Assembly (NCBI GenBank): GCA_023091665.1
Contig: JALJCQ010000026.1
Location: 1,426,001-1,490,000, forward strand
Source: Pythium myriotylum
Lineage: Eukaryota > Oomycota > Peronosporomycetes > Pythiales > Pythiaceae
Reading direction: 5' to 3'
DNA length: 64,000 nucleotides
A program made the position numbers and the translations under genes. Within the stretch, counting starts at the first letter, position 1, and each line of letters begins with the position of its first letter. Below the pieces are notes generated by a model, which did no database searches, had not been told where the DNA came from, and was given only the letters and a program-made list of their open reading frames with translations. Below are positions 10,107 to 19,662 of the stretch, in pieces.

Positions 10107-11177
10107 TTACTGGCTGCTGTTGACAGGAGCAAGACCGCTGGTGAAGAAGTCGGCGAACTTGGCGAACGGGATCAGCTCCGTGCGGTCGTAGAGATCGACG
10201 TGACCGGCGTTCGGCACCCAGTGGAGCTCCTTGGGCTCGGCCGCCGCCGCGAACGCCGCCTCGCTGAACTCGCGCGAGTGCGCGCGGTCGCCCGACACGA
10301 AGAGCACGGGGCGAGGCGCGATCGTGCTGAGGTCGTCGAACGGGTAGAAGTTGAGCAGCTTGTAGTTGGTGATGAGCGTCGGGTGCGTCGTGAGGTTGCG
10401 CGTGGTGCCGGGCGCCGTGACCTCGCCGCGTGACGTGCGGTAGAAGTCGAAGAACTCGCGCTGCACATCGTCCTGGTCGGGCGCGAGCTCGTTCACCGTG
10501 CCGCCCGTGTACTCGGTGGCGCCGCCGTCGGCCTCGACCCAGCGTTGCGCCGACACGCGGTCCACGATCTGCTTGCGACCCTCGACCGACAAGCCGTTGT
10601 TGAGCCCACTGCGCATCACGGCGCCCATGTCGTACATGCTGGACGTGGCGATGGCGCGCAGACGCGAGTCGATCTTGGCGGCGCTCAACACGAACGAGCC
10701 GCTGCCGCAGATACCGAGCGCGCCGATGCGCGTGCGGTCCACGGACACGTGGCGCTGCGTGCCGAGGAAGTCGACGGCCGCGCTGAAGGCCTCCGAGTAC
10801 AGGTCGGGCACGACGCCGTTGCGCAGCTCGCCCTCGCTACCGCCCCAGTGCGGCAGGTCGATCGAGACGGTCACGAAGCCGTACTCGGCGAGCTTGGTGG
10901 CGTAGAGGTTGGCGCTCTGTTCCTTGACGGCGCCGTACGGGTGGCCGACGATGATGGCCGGTGCGCCGCTGGCGGACGCCGTGAGGTTCTTGGGCGTGAA
11001 GAGGTTGCCGGCGATGCGCTGGCCGTACACGTTTTTGAACGTGACTGGCTGGAGCGCGACGGCGTTGCTGCGGAAGAAGTTGTCGGCGCCGAAGGTGAGG
11101 TTCTGTGCGTCGGTGGGGGAGACGAGGAGCATGGCGGAGGCGATGGCAGCGGCAGCGATGGAGAAGATGCGAACCAT
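10107..11177 (-). CDS. Secreted alpha/beta hydrolase with Cys nucleophile, copy A
   Basis: This 356-residue protein begins with a signal peptide (MVRIFSIAAAAIASAMLLVS, cleavage near 24) and has an alpha/beta-hydrolase fold related to dienelactone-hydrolase/YcjY-type enzymes. The oxyanion region is VGHPYG (about 77-82). The nucleophile elbow is GICGSG with Cys157. The acid is Asp297 (VSGDRAH) and the base His326 (NAGHVDLYD). The Cys nucleophile, rather than Ser, suggests ester, lactone or polyketide-type acyl substrates. The start at 11177 was chosen for the signal peptide; the frame is open further upstream without sense. This copy differs from B-D in an Ala for Val near residue 310 and in its last six residues (PVNSSQ instead of PQSTAPSLRKI). 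It is probably the ancestral or best isolated copy of the five in this window. Confidence 0.85.
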   Translation of the reverse strand: MVRIFSIAAAAIASAMLLVSPTDAQNLTFGADNFFRSNAVALQPVTFKNVYGQRIAGNLFTPKNLTASASGAPAIIVGHPYGAVKEQSANLYATKLAEYGFVTVSIDLPHWGGSEGELRNGVVPDLYSEAFSAAVDFLGTQRHVSVDRTRIGALGICGSGSFVLSAAKIDSRLRAIATSSMYDMGAVMRSGLNNGLSVEGRKQIVDRVSAQRWVEADGGATEYTGGTVNELAPDQDDVQREFFDFYRTSRGEVTAPGTTRNLTTHPTLITNYKLLNFYPFDDLSTIAPRPVLFVSGDRAHSREFSEAAFAAAAEPKELHWVPNAGHVDLYDRTELIPFAKFADFFTSGLAPVNSSQ

Positions 11178-12674
11178 CTTGGACAGTTCGGTTGGCCTGA
11201 AGGTGGTTGGTTGGTGAGTGTGCTGTAGAAAGCAAGTTGTGGAGTGAGAAGGATAGGTGGGAGACTTGATGAGAGGTGGGTCAAGGTACGCGCTCGTCGT
11301 ATTCACCGAAGTTTCTCGCTGGGGTTTCTGATAGCAAAGGAGAGGTAGGTTTTCCTCACAACTCGGACCCGCCTCCTGCCTGCGACACGAAAACTGCAGC
11401 ACCATACCTTCTTAGTCGCGCAGAGATACGCGTCCCGGCAAGATGAGCGTGGTGTTGAAGTGGCTGGGGTGTTTGACACTGACGAGTGAGACATTCGAGA
11501 CCACTTGTTCTTCTCGTGGTGTCATTGTGGGTGGAATTGGTCAAAGAGCGACTGAAGATACGAACCATTGAGTCACACGGTTGACGAATTTCTGGACAAG
11601 CACCTCACCGCGACGGAAGATCGGCGCACGAGTTTTGCTGTCGCGTTCAAAGGCAATCCGCTTTGTTTGCTCGATAACATCTGAGAATCTTCGTGGAGTG
11701 ACGATCATTACACGGACAAAGTGAAGGTCCTTCAATACTGCGTGGACAGATGCTGTGGAAGAGCCATCACCCGAAAAAGTAAACATGTTGGAAGTCGTCC
11801 ACGCCAACTCTTAAGCAGACCATGAAGTCGTTCTCACCCTGAGCAGACAACACATTTTTCGTCGAATCTATAACCAGAGCAGCCCCGCGTCCGCCATACG
11901 CAGACTCTATGAACTCGCCTGGCAAGGATGTATTTCCTCAGTTTTTTCTTTTATCGCTCCGCACCGTGGTCTCACCTCCTTTTCGCCAGAATAATCCTCC
12001 AAGAGTTTGGCACCAAGGAACCAATCGTGAACTGTGCATTTCTCTGCATGAATCGAAACAATTCTTGATATGAAAACGAGTCAGTAGTGATCCACAAGTG
12101 AGCTCCTCGAGTTTTGCCATGGTCTTGAACCCGCCACATATAGTTGGACGCCCGATTATATACCAACAGTAGCGTAGCGGACTCTGTCAATCCACTACTT
12201 GCCTTCTCTCGAGCGTACATGACAGATTAACAGATTTCAAAACGAGAAAACGAACTGGCAAAGAGCTCAATGTTCAGGTACCGGTACGTTATAGCTTCGC
12301 ATCATTGAAGGAATTGCAGGGAATTGAGTGATGAATAGCATCAGGGAATGGCTTAAGGTCGAAACCGCCGTTCTGGAAGGGGGAATTTGATGCGCCCAAC
12401 AGGTATTCTCCGCAGGCAAGTCCTGGTCTCCACTGTTGTGGTACTTGGAACTTCAAGGAGCAGATGTTTCAGGTCAACCACTCGTTGTGATAATCTGTTG
12501 GGGTGATAATCAAAAGATGGCTCGTCGACGTCCCTACTTCCAAGACGGCCAACAAGCTTTGCTCTGAAGTATATCCACCTAGTGATAAACCCCGCGATGT
12601 TCTTCCGCCAGGCTCTGAGAATGGCAGCAGAGCCCATTGTCAAATAATCCTCGCTCACGATACTCGCGAACATC
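11178..12674. other. Upstream region of hydrolase A; no clear gene
   Basis: The first 100 bp resemble the upstream DNA of copies B-E but lack their GGGGA tract. At 11571-11800 lies a diverged relative of the element upstream of copies B and D: a shared GAGTCACACGG start and a GAAAAAGTAAACA core. The stretch 11940-12670 has only short unrecognised frames on both strands. Confidence 0.45.
11541..11807 (-). pseudogene. Relic of repeated ORF fragment (FTFSSDGSST family)
   Basis: The minus-strand frame contains NMFTFSGDGSSTASV. It aligns with LTLFTFSSDGSSTRVTI at 20076-20402 (plus) and TLFTFSSDGSSTRMTI at 22270-22560 (minus). Protein-level similarity across three places, with no intact gene, suggests copies of a decayed gene travelling with the hydrolase. 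I cannot name the family. Confidence 0.4.
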
Positions 12675-13740
12675 ATGGCATACCGAACCATTGAAGTTCA
12701 CACCAAGTCGACCAATTTCCGCCAAGCTACGCGTATTGTCGTGGTCGCCGAGCTTCCAAACGCCCCACCCGGCCACTTGGTTGTCAAGAACCACTACGTC
12801 GGCATTAACGCCACGGATGTCAATGTTACCAATGGCGCGTACTTTAACCGCCCACTGCCGTTCAGCTGCGGCCTCGAAGGTGTCGGCGAAGTCGTCTCCA
12901 TCGGCGAAGCCGTCACGAACTTCCAAACCGGCGACGCAATCGCCTATCAGAGTACGTTTGTATTGGGCATCCTCGTCCTGATCACGTTCTCACAGTGAAC
13001 TCGAATGGCCATAGCGATTGGTGCATTCTCTGAGTACGTCGTTGTCCCCGCCGCCACGGCTATCAAGGTGCCCTCGACAGATCCGTCCGTTCTCCCTCGT
13101 TCTAGTTCAGGGCATCTCAGGCTCCATCGCACCGGACGAGGTGGGTCAAATCAAGTCGGGCGAGACCGTGCTCGTGACAGCCGCAGCCGGAGGCACGGGC
13201 CAGTTTGTGGTGCAGCTGGCTAAATTGGCGGGGAACCACGTGATCGGCACGACGAGCTCGGACGAAAAGGCAGCAGTGCTCAAGGCTCTCGGCGTTGACC
13301 GCGTGATCAACTATAACCAAGAGAATGTCGACGACGTGCTCAAGAAGGAGTACCCAAACGGCGTGGACCTCGTGTTCGAGATGGTCGGAGGAGAGAGCTT
13401 CAAGACTGCAGTCGAAAACCTCGCAGTCCACGGTCGCGTGGTCGCCTTTGGGTACATCTCAGGGTACCTTGACGGCATCTCAAGCCTCGCGCCGTTTCTC
13501 GTGAGCCAGCTCACGCCGATGCTCATGGGACGTTCTGCTTCCGTCCGCGGCTTTGTGCTCCAAAACCACGTGGGAAAGATCCCTGAGCACTTCGGCAAAT
13601 TGTTCAAGCTCATCGGCGAGGGCAAACTAAAGCCAGGAGTCGACAAGACCCAGTTCACGGGACTTGAAGGGATCGCGGATGCCATCGAGAACATGTACGC
13701 ACGCAAGAACATCGGCAAGCTGGTTATCAAGCTTGTGTAA
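12675..13740 (+). pseudogene. Quinone-oxidoreductase / zinc-less MDR alcohol dehydrogenase-like gene with a frame break
   Basis: This encodes a medium-chain NAD(P)H-dependent reductase similar to PTGR3/ZADH2-type quinone oxidoreductases. Exon 1 (12675-12951) carries the GroES-like part (NHYVGINATDVNVTNG). A 63 nt GT-AG intron (12952-13014) leads to GAFSEYVVVPAATAIKVPS. The Rossmann part begins at SGETVLVTAAAGGTGQ and runs to YARKNIGKLVIKLV before TAA at 13738-13740. Between about 13090 and 13110 the frame must slip by one base (SVLP to LVQGISGS). No GT-AG intron I could place repairs it. It is therefore either a 1-bp indel in a young pseudogene or a sequence error. Everything downstream is intact, with no stops, which favours a recent change or an error. 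Confidence 0.7.
12952..13014 (+). other. GT-AG intron in the quinone-oxidoreductase-like gene
   Basis: The donor is gtacgt and the acceptor gccatag, with length 63 nt and phase 1. Splicing restores the conserved GAFSEYVVVP segment in frame. Confidence 0.75.
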
Positions 13741-13985
13741 GGACCATGCAGTAGGAGTGCTTTGAGCTCCGCTAACCAGTCATTCAAACAGACGTTCTTC
13801 GTGAGTAATTATTCGTTCCAGTATCTGCGGTATGTAGTGCTTGAGTCAGGCGAACCACAATCCACCACCCATGAGGATGCGCCACCTGTAATGAATCATC
13901 GACAAGAGCGAGACCCACCCACGTTGGGTGGCGACTCCCAAGTCAATAGCGATGTGCAGGTTTAGATCAGCCACCATCTCGCTAC

Positions 13986-13992
13986 TCACTTT
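13986..13992 (+). promoter_or_regulatory. Oomycete initiator-like TCACTTT
   Basis: TCACTTT followed by CAAATCC fits the oomycete Inr consensus TCAYTYY with its flanking region. It lies about 20 nt before the elicitin-like start codon. Nearly the same string, TCACTTTCGAATCC, precedes the gene at 45440. Confidence 0.45.
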
Positions 13993-14010
13993 CAAATCCT
14001 CCGCGTCAAA

Positions 14011-14823
14011 ATGAAGGCCACAACGCTCTCTCTTGCTGCCGCCAGCTGGATATCGAACCTAAGCGCAAGCGTCGCTGGGCCGTGCGGTTTCTCCACGACC
14101 TGCATCTGGGAACGCACGTACGCACCATGCCCCTCGCAAGAGTCCTCCGACTTTGACTTGCTGCGGCCCGTTCTGCAAGCATGCTCGGCTACGATTAACA
14201 GATCCAGCGGCGTTTGGTCGGCTTCCTCAGATGTAAGAGCGCAGACTTGCTCTACTGACCACCCGTGTGGCAAGCTCGTGCCATATTTCCACAACGTGAA
14301 TGATCCGGGCAAAATGTGCGTCAAGTTCCAAGATTTTGACTATGTGGTGTGGACACTGTGGACGTACTGCAACAACTACCCCGTAAACGAGATCAAGTCG
14401 GGGGACAACGGGCTACTGGAACAGTTGAGAAAGGTGTCGTCACCCGCTCCAGAGCCGTCCGCTACAGTACCAACAACAAATCCTCCAACAGCAACGCCAG
14501 CAACTACTACCGCACCGCCTTCTCCTCTCCCGAGACCGACGACTTGGAGTCCTACACCGACACCGACACCGACACCGACATCAACGGCGGCGGTACCAGA
14601 GCCGTCTCCAACTTTGCTACCGTCTGTGACAGATGGTAACACGGCCAGTTCAACTGGATCTATTTCGTCGGATACCAGCGTTGCGGGCGACAGTCCTCAG
14701 GCCCCTCAGGTGCCTTCTCCTTCCCCAGCACCAATGGTGTCACCCTCTTCAGATTCCTCTGCGGGAGCACCGTTAGTCATGCCTCTTGTCATCGCTTACT
14801 TTGCTGTTTCCGTGCTGGGCTGA
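14011..14823 (+). CDS. Elicitin-like secreted protein with Thr/Pro/Ser-rich stalk and GPI-type tail
   Basis: This 270-residue single-exon protein has an N-terminal signal peptide (residues 1-22). A Cys-rich domain follows at about 23-125. Its pattern resembles elicitins: CSTDHPCGKLVPYFHNVNDP...MC is placed like the elicitin stretch around its LNPPDC motif, and a final Cys ends the domain. Elicitins are small sterol-binding proteins of oomycetes. Residues 140-250 are a Thr/Pro/Ser-rich stalk with a PT repeat (TPTPTPTPT) expected to be O-glycosylated. The last 18 residues (LVMPLVIAYFAVSVLG) are hydrophobic with no charged tail, as in GPI-anchor signals. Surface display on the wall or membrane is inferred. 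The Cys spacing is not canonical, so elicitin-like (ELL-type) is safer than elicitin. Confidence 0.7.
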   Translation: MKATTLSLAAASWISNLSASVAGPCGFSTTCIWERTYAPCPSQESSDFDLLRPVLQACSATINRSSGVWSASSDVRAQTCSTDHPCGKLVPYFHNVNDPGKMCVKFQDFDYVVWTLWTYCNNYPVNEIKSGDNGLLEQLRKVSSPAPEPSATVPTTNPPTATPATTTAPPSPLPRPTTWSPTPTPTPTPTSTAAVPEPSPTLLPSVTDGNTASSTGSISSDTSVAGDSPQAPQVPSPSPAPMVSPSSDSSAGAPLVMPLVIAYFAVSVLG

Positions 14824-15065
14824 AGGTTCCTTCCCGCTATAATATCTTCCACGCCTACCAGTGTTTGTGTACTTTGAGCCGCGATACCGGCATTGGGCTA
14901 TCCCAGAGTGATACTGCTGCAATACACGGCGTTGTGACAAAGGAGCTGATCTCATCGGCGTTTCCGTGCTGGGCTGAGGTTCCTTCTGATATTATTGTCT
15001 TGCATAGCTCCATCTTACGATGTGTTTGTATACAATCGGCCGCGAGACCGGCGTTGGGCTGATTT
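14807..15065 (+). repeat. Tandem duplication of the elicitin-like gene's 3' end, period about 154 bp
   Basis: The string TTTCCGTGCTGGGCTGA, which covers the last codons and stop, occurs at 14807 and again at 14961. Each is followed by related sequence: GTTCCTTC, a TGTTTGTGTA-like block, and GCCGCGA.ACCGGC.TTGGGCT. The second copy lies outside the coding region, so the gene end and 3' UTR were duplicated and then diverged. Confidence 0.6.
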
Positions 15066-15334
15066 AAAGTGCCACTGCTATGATATAAGCCTTCGGGACT
15101 AGCGATACAGTGGCTGACCTCCATCGAAGTCCCGTACTACTCGATCACCGCATCCAATAATATGTAGCCAACGGGATAGGATAGACTCGGCATTTGGGTA
15201 CGATCAAAGGATCACTCTGTTATCAGACATGAGATCTACGGTTTGCCTTTTATAAGGGTGACTCACTGGGTGCGCAATACCATCGTGGTAGATCTGATCG
15301 ACCAAGTTCGGTTCCATCGCTATTGGCGCGTCGC
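15066..15334. other. Short intergenic stretch, convergent gene ends
   Basis: No gene is seen. It separates the 3' ends of the elicitin-like gene (plus) and the solute-binding-protein gene (minus). Confidence 0.5.
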
Positions 15335-16480
15335 TTACTTGCCTGGGTAGAGACCGAGCACGCCTGGGCTCGGCTTGCCCTGGACCTCACCAAAGTACAG
15401 AGCCATCGTTGCCTTGAGGCGTTCAATGTTGGCGCGATCTTCCATGAAGACAGGGAACTTGGACGAACCGGCCTGCGGGATCTGCCACGGGAACGGCGTG
15501 CCCGCTGCAGCACCTGGGTAAGGCACGTCCGTACGGGTGGAGGTGCCGGCGAGCGTTGTGTTTTGCACGTTCTTGGAGATGATCCAGTTGAGGAAGAGCT
15601 TGGCGGCCGCTGGGTGGCGCGCCTTCTTGAGGATCGACATACGCTGGCCCCAGGCGAGGTACGGCGTCGCGGCGTCCTTGCCGTTCGAGGTGACCACCGT
15701 TGACCCAAAGCCGTATCCAGCCACACCGATGGCCTTGGTCTTGGCGGCCAGGGCCTCGCCGGCCGTGTTGGAGCCGCGCTGGAACTGGATGTTCTGCTGG
15801 CTCATCTTCGCGACCCAGTCCCAGCCGTACTGCTCGATGTACTGCGCGTACACGTACAGCGCGGCATCGTCGTCGTGCGGGTAAGTTGACGCGATATGGT
15901 TCTTGTAGATGGGGTTGGCGAGGTCCTTCGCGGTCTTCGGGACCGGCAGCTTGTTTGCCTTGAGCAGCTCCGTGTCGTAAAAGTAGCTGAAGGAGTAGCA
16001 GCTGTGGGAGATCCAGGCGCCATCCGGGTCCACGAAACCCTGGTAGAGCTTGGAGAAGCCGGCGGGCTTGTAGTGGAGCAGCTTACCTTCCTTCTTCCAG
16101 CGCGTGTAGTCCTGGAGCGTCTGCAGCGCGACGATATCGGGCACAAGCGAGTCGGTTGCAAGCTGGTTGTCGACGCGGACATCGTGGTACTTAGAGTAGT
16201 CGACGATGTTGACGTAGTTGATCTTGGGGAAAGCGGCACGGAAGGCAGCCGTGACACCGCCGTTGGGCTGGTCTGGGGTATCGCCACCGTGGTAGAGGAC
16301 AAGGCGGCCTCCTTCCTTGATAGCCTCCTCGTACAGCTGATCGAGTGTCTTGGTCTCTTCGGCGACGGCAGCCGTGGCTCCAGGGTTTGCTCGGACTTGG
16401 GCGTTGGCCTCAGACATAGCGTCGGTAAACGTGGCACAAGAGGCCGCGACGACCACAACAACTACGCGGAGAATTTGCAT
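15335..16480 (-). CDS. Secreted bacterial-type ABC extracellular solute-binding protein
   Basis: This 381-residue single-exon protein has a signal peptide (MQILRVVVVVVAASCATFTD). The mature part resembles iron- or polyamine-type solute-binding proteins of bacteria: LYHGGDTPDQPNGG leads the first lobe, AAFRAAFPKINY follows, and VPDIVALQTLQDY, DGAWISHSCYSFSYFYD and RHPAAAKLFLNWIIS are conserved-looking cluster II/III segments. In bacteria these capture ligands for ABC permeases. No permease or ATPase gene is nearby, and eukaryotes do not use this uptake system, so an extracellular scavenging or binding role is an inference. The start at 16480 was chosen for the signal peptide. Bacterial origin by transfer is likely but needs a tree. 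Confidence 0.85.
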   Translation of the reverse strand: MQILRVVVVVVAASCATFTDAMSEANAQVRANPGATAAVAEETKTLDQLYEEAIKEGGRLVLYHGGDTPDQPNGGVTAAFRAAFPKINYVNIVDYSKYHDVRVDNQLATDSLVPDIVALQTLQDYTRWKKEGKLLHYKPAGFSKLYQGFVDPDGAWISHSCYSFSYFYDTELLKANKLPVPKTAKDLANPIYKNHIASTYPHDDDAALYVYAQYIEQYGWDWVAKMSQQNIQFQRGSNTAGEALAAKTKAIGVAGYGFGSTVVTSNGKDAATPYLAWGQRMSILKKARHPAAAKLFLNWIISKNVQNTTLAGTSTRTDVPYPGAAAGTPFPWQIPQAGSSKFPVFMEDRANIERLKATMALYFGEVQGKPSPGVLGLYPGK

Positions 16481-18084
16481 GGTGTTGAGTTGGCTTGGTG
16501 AGGGGGCTTTCGTTGTTGAGCTCAAGTTGAGTTGTGAGCAACAGTGGCGAACCAAACGCGATGGTGGACTGGATGAGGAAAAGCGCCTGAGGGGAACAGA
16601 GTAATGGTCCACTGCACTGAAGGACTGTCGTGTCGCAGGCTCGACAAGTCGACAAGAGATTCTGAGCTCGCGAGCGGTTGGTTTGGTGCCTCAGCAGGGC
16701 CCCTCGCATCAAATTATCCATCTTCGTACATAGGAAGCGCCAATAGCAGGTCTTGAGCCCTGTGGAGGGCTTTCCGCGATACCAGTTGCTGTCCACTGTG
16801 GCGCATCCTTTCGATTGCGTAGTGTGTGGGATGTGCTTTGCTTTTCAAAATTAACACCAAACGGTTGTCCGCTCGTGTTGACGGCTTTGTGAACAACTGC
16901 AATCGACTGTTCGTTCCGGGAGGGAGTCGTCTGGGCGTCGACAGCTGTCTGAGCGACAGCCACAGAACTTCACGCTGCTCTTTCCGGATCGGGGATATTA
17001 TGGCTTGGAACGGATCAACTTTTCTTTCTCACAAGGTTGTCTGGCGGCTCGCGGACAAGAAACAGACTTGCGTCTAGGGATTCCCCTCAAGCGATCGCTT
17101 GCAGGAATAACAGGACAGATAGAAAGTGGACTAAATTGATACCTCAAACTATTGTAATATTGCTATTGCACTCGGGACTTTCTCTGGACAGCAGGTGTTT
17201 TTCTGTGAACACATCCGCTTTACGTTTTGTGTATTACGGCCATCCTTAGGTTGGAACACCGCGCAAAGGGAGGCAACCGTAAACCGCACACAATCGAAAG
17301 CATGCGCGCGAGTGTTTACCTGTTGACCCATTTATGGCACTGCTTCCATCTGAGCTGAGCGTACACGCGTTCGTAACGACAAAAAAGGTCTCACTCATCG
17401 AGTGGAGTGTAGTTGGTCCAACTTTTGTATTCCCCAGGAAACTGCGTCAGCGTCGTGTCTTCCATGTGAAAGACATCCTGAGTTTCTATAACCACCGCGT
17501 TGAGGACCACAGTTTCTTATTGAACGAGTCACTGGAATCGTAGCTGCAATGTGCTCGATTCTCGATTCAGTCAACTCTATGTAAAATAGTTACTATATTG
17601 CTAGACACTTCATACGTGGAGACCCGAAGTGCAGCGCGGCCAGCCTAGATCCTGCGGCATCATCACCAGACAGACGATGTGGTGATGATGAAAAGGAAGT
17701 GCAGTGTGGCACAAGTGACCGTAACTGAAGCCCTCGTAATCCACGATTTTCCGGATTACCAGCTTGGATTACTCGCCTCAAGCCCGGCAAGCCGGCCACG
17801 GTTTTGGAGGAGGACGCGTATCAAAGGATCTTTGCCCACTTCGCAAAGACGACTCGCAGTCTTCTGGCGGGAAAGTTTCTGAGTCCACTTCTTATCCATT
17901 GGGACAGGAAGGGTCCGCCTCACTCACGGATGCAGGCACCGGCTCTTACGATGCCCGAGCTGCGGACACTACCGATGAGCAATGGCCCGACGGTCCCAAC
18001 TGAAGAGCTCCCCTCCGCCTCCCGGGCTAGACCTTTGAGCTTCAGCAGCTCCCCGAATCTCTCACTTTTGAATTCTCGGTTTCG
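16481..18084. other. Intergenic region upstream of two divergent secreted-protein genes
   Basis: Only short frames (up to 94 codons) occur and none is recognisable. The segment 17100-17600 is AT-rich. The 3' end carries an initiator-like motif at 18062. Confidence 0.5.
18062..18068 (+). promoter_or_regulatory. Oomycete initiator-like TCACTTT
   Basis: CTCACTTTTGAATTC lies 17-23 nt before the carboxylesterase ATG and matches the TCAYTYY initiator with a CAWTTT-like flank. The very short distance to the start is usual for oomycete genes. Confidence 0.45.
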
Positions 18085-19662
18085 ATGACTTCTTCACTCC
18101 TTCGACTCTTCGTGGCAGGTGCTGCGTTCGCTGCCACGGCATCCGCTAAAGCTCCAACCGTCACATTTCCCAACGGGGCGGTCGTGACTGGCAGAGCCGA
18201 GACTGGGATCGAGGGCAACCCTGTCAATGTCTACCGCGGGATTCGTTACGCTGATTCGCCAATTGGTGAGGGACGCTGGAAGCAAACCAAGTTCAAGCCG
18301 CTTGAGGGGAATGTGAACGCTACGGCTTTCGGCAATGTGTGTCCGAGCCGCTTCGTGTTGCCACCGGCTTCGTCGGAAGACTGCCTCTTCATCAACGTGT
18401 TCACACCTCCGGGAGTGACGTCCACGTCAAACTTGCCTGTGATGGTCTGGGTCCATGGCGGTGGCTTTGTGCTCGGTTCGTCAAACGAGTTTGACGGCAA
18501 GAACCTCATGGGTGTTGGTGAGAACAAGTTCGTGTACGTGAGTTTCAACTACCGCTTCGGACTCTTCGGGTTCTTCTCGAACCGCCAGATCCTCGACGAA
18601 GGCGGTGGAGCCAACTTTGGTCTCCAGGACCAGGAAATCGCGTTCCACTGGGTCAAGAAGTACATCAAGCAGTTCGGCGGCAACCCGCACGACATTACGG
18701 CGTTTGGTGTGAGTGCTGGCGCCATGTCCCTCTCGCTGCACATGATCGCCCGCGATGGTAACCAGAAGCACTTCAAGCGCGCGATTATGGAGAGTGGAGG
18801 TTACACGACCACGCATGACACCGACACGCCTGAGATCCAAGCTGAGCAGACAAAGCTCATCGCCAAGGGTGTCGGCTGTGACGGCGCAGACGACGTGCTC
18901 GCGTGTCTCCGCAAGGCCAACACGAGTGCTCTCTTCGCGGTGGGTGGCTACATTGACTGGAAGCCGACGGTCGACGGCGTGTTCTTGAAGGACGTTCCAA
19001 GCAAGCTGCTCCTCGAGGGCAAGTTCCACCGCGTGCCGACGATCTTCGGCACAAACGCTAACGAAGGCTGGGAGAGCACTAATGATGTTGCGAATGCCTC
19101 ACAGTACGAGACTTTTGTGCGCGAGCGATTCTCCATGCTCACAGAAGCCGAGTTCGCGCGTGTGAACGAGCTCTACCCGGCCTCTGGTTTCTTGACGCCG
19201 CACCACCGTGTGTCTGAGATCTTTGGTGACGTCATTTTCGTGTGCCCGACCGAGACGTTTGCCTACACGTTCGCGCAGACTGCTGAGCCTCCGACGTACC
19301 ACTACTACTTCAACTTCACGTCAAACGAGTACGGCTACCCGCTCGTGGTTCACGCCAAAGACCAGGCCTTCGTGTTCAACTGGGATGACCTCGCGAGGGA
19401 CGAAGTGACCCAGGGTGTCGTCAACTACTTCCAGACTTACTGGACCAACTTCGGTCTCACTGGGTCACCAAACATCAACGGCACCGCTGAGCCTGTGCCC
19501 AAGGTGTGGCCGCAATTCAACGACGCCAAGAAGCAACAGCTTGTGATCCAGCCCGAACTTGCGATCGAGACCAACGGCGTCAACCTGCCGTTGCACCGTG
19601 AGCGCTGCGCCTTCTGGCTTGACGTCGAGAAGCGCATCGCGGCTGATGTCGACTTCATCTAG
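18085..19662 (+). CDS. Secreted type-B carboxylesterase
   Basis: This 525-residue single-exon enzyme of the cholinesterase/carboxylesterase family hydrolyses carboxylic esters outside the cell. The signal peptide covers about residues 1-21. Family marks in order: YRGIRYADSP near the N-terminus; SEDCLFINVFTP at about 97-108; oxyanion-hole VWVHGGGFVLGS at 121-132; nucleophile elbow GVSAG with Ser210; catalytic Glu328 in GTNANEGWE; and His423 in VVHAKDQAFVFN. The triad is complete, so the enzyme should be active. The length is that of the family. Putative N-glycosylation sites are present. Substrate cannot be told from sequence. Confidence 0.93.
   Translation: MTSSLLRLFVAGAAFAATASAKAPTVTFPNGAVVTGRAETGIEGNPVNVYRGIRYADSPIGEGRWKQTKFKPLEGNVNATAFGNVCPSRFVLPPASSEDCLFINVFTPPGVTSTSNLPVMVWVHGGGFVLGSSNEFDGKNLMGVGENKFVYVSFNYRFGLFGFFSNRQILDEGGGANFGLQDQEIAFHWVKKYIKQFGGNPHDITAFGVSAGAMSLSLHMIARDGNQKHFKRAIMESGGYTTTHDTDTPEIQAEQTKLIAKGVGCDGADDVLACLRKANTSALFAVGGYIDWKPTVDGVFLKDVPSKLLLEGKFHRVPTIFGTNANEGWESTNDVANASQYETFVRERFSMLTEAEFARVNELYPASGFLTPHHRVSEIFGDVIFVCPTETFAYTFAQTAEPPTYHYYFNFTSNEYGYPLVVHAKDQAFVFNWDDLARDEVTQGVVNYFQTYWTNFGLTGSPNINGTAEPVPKVWPQFNDAKKQQLVIQPELAIETNGVNLPLHRERCAFWLDVEKRIAADVDFI

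Noticed and set aside
10545..11228. Long antisense frame (227 codons) opposite hydrolase A, repeated in all copies
   Set aside because: It is composed of Arg/Val/Ala/Gly/Asp-rich sequence as expected from the complement of a GC-rich coding region, and the sense strand has clear domain motifs.
17764..18088. Frame with KPATVLEEDAY, faintly like the start of ES2/DGCR14 splicing proteins
   Set aside because: The match is confined to a few residues and the following sequence does not fit the family.
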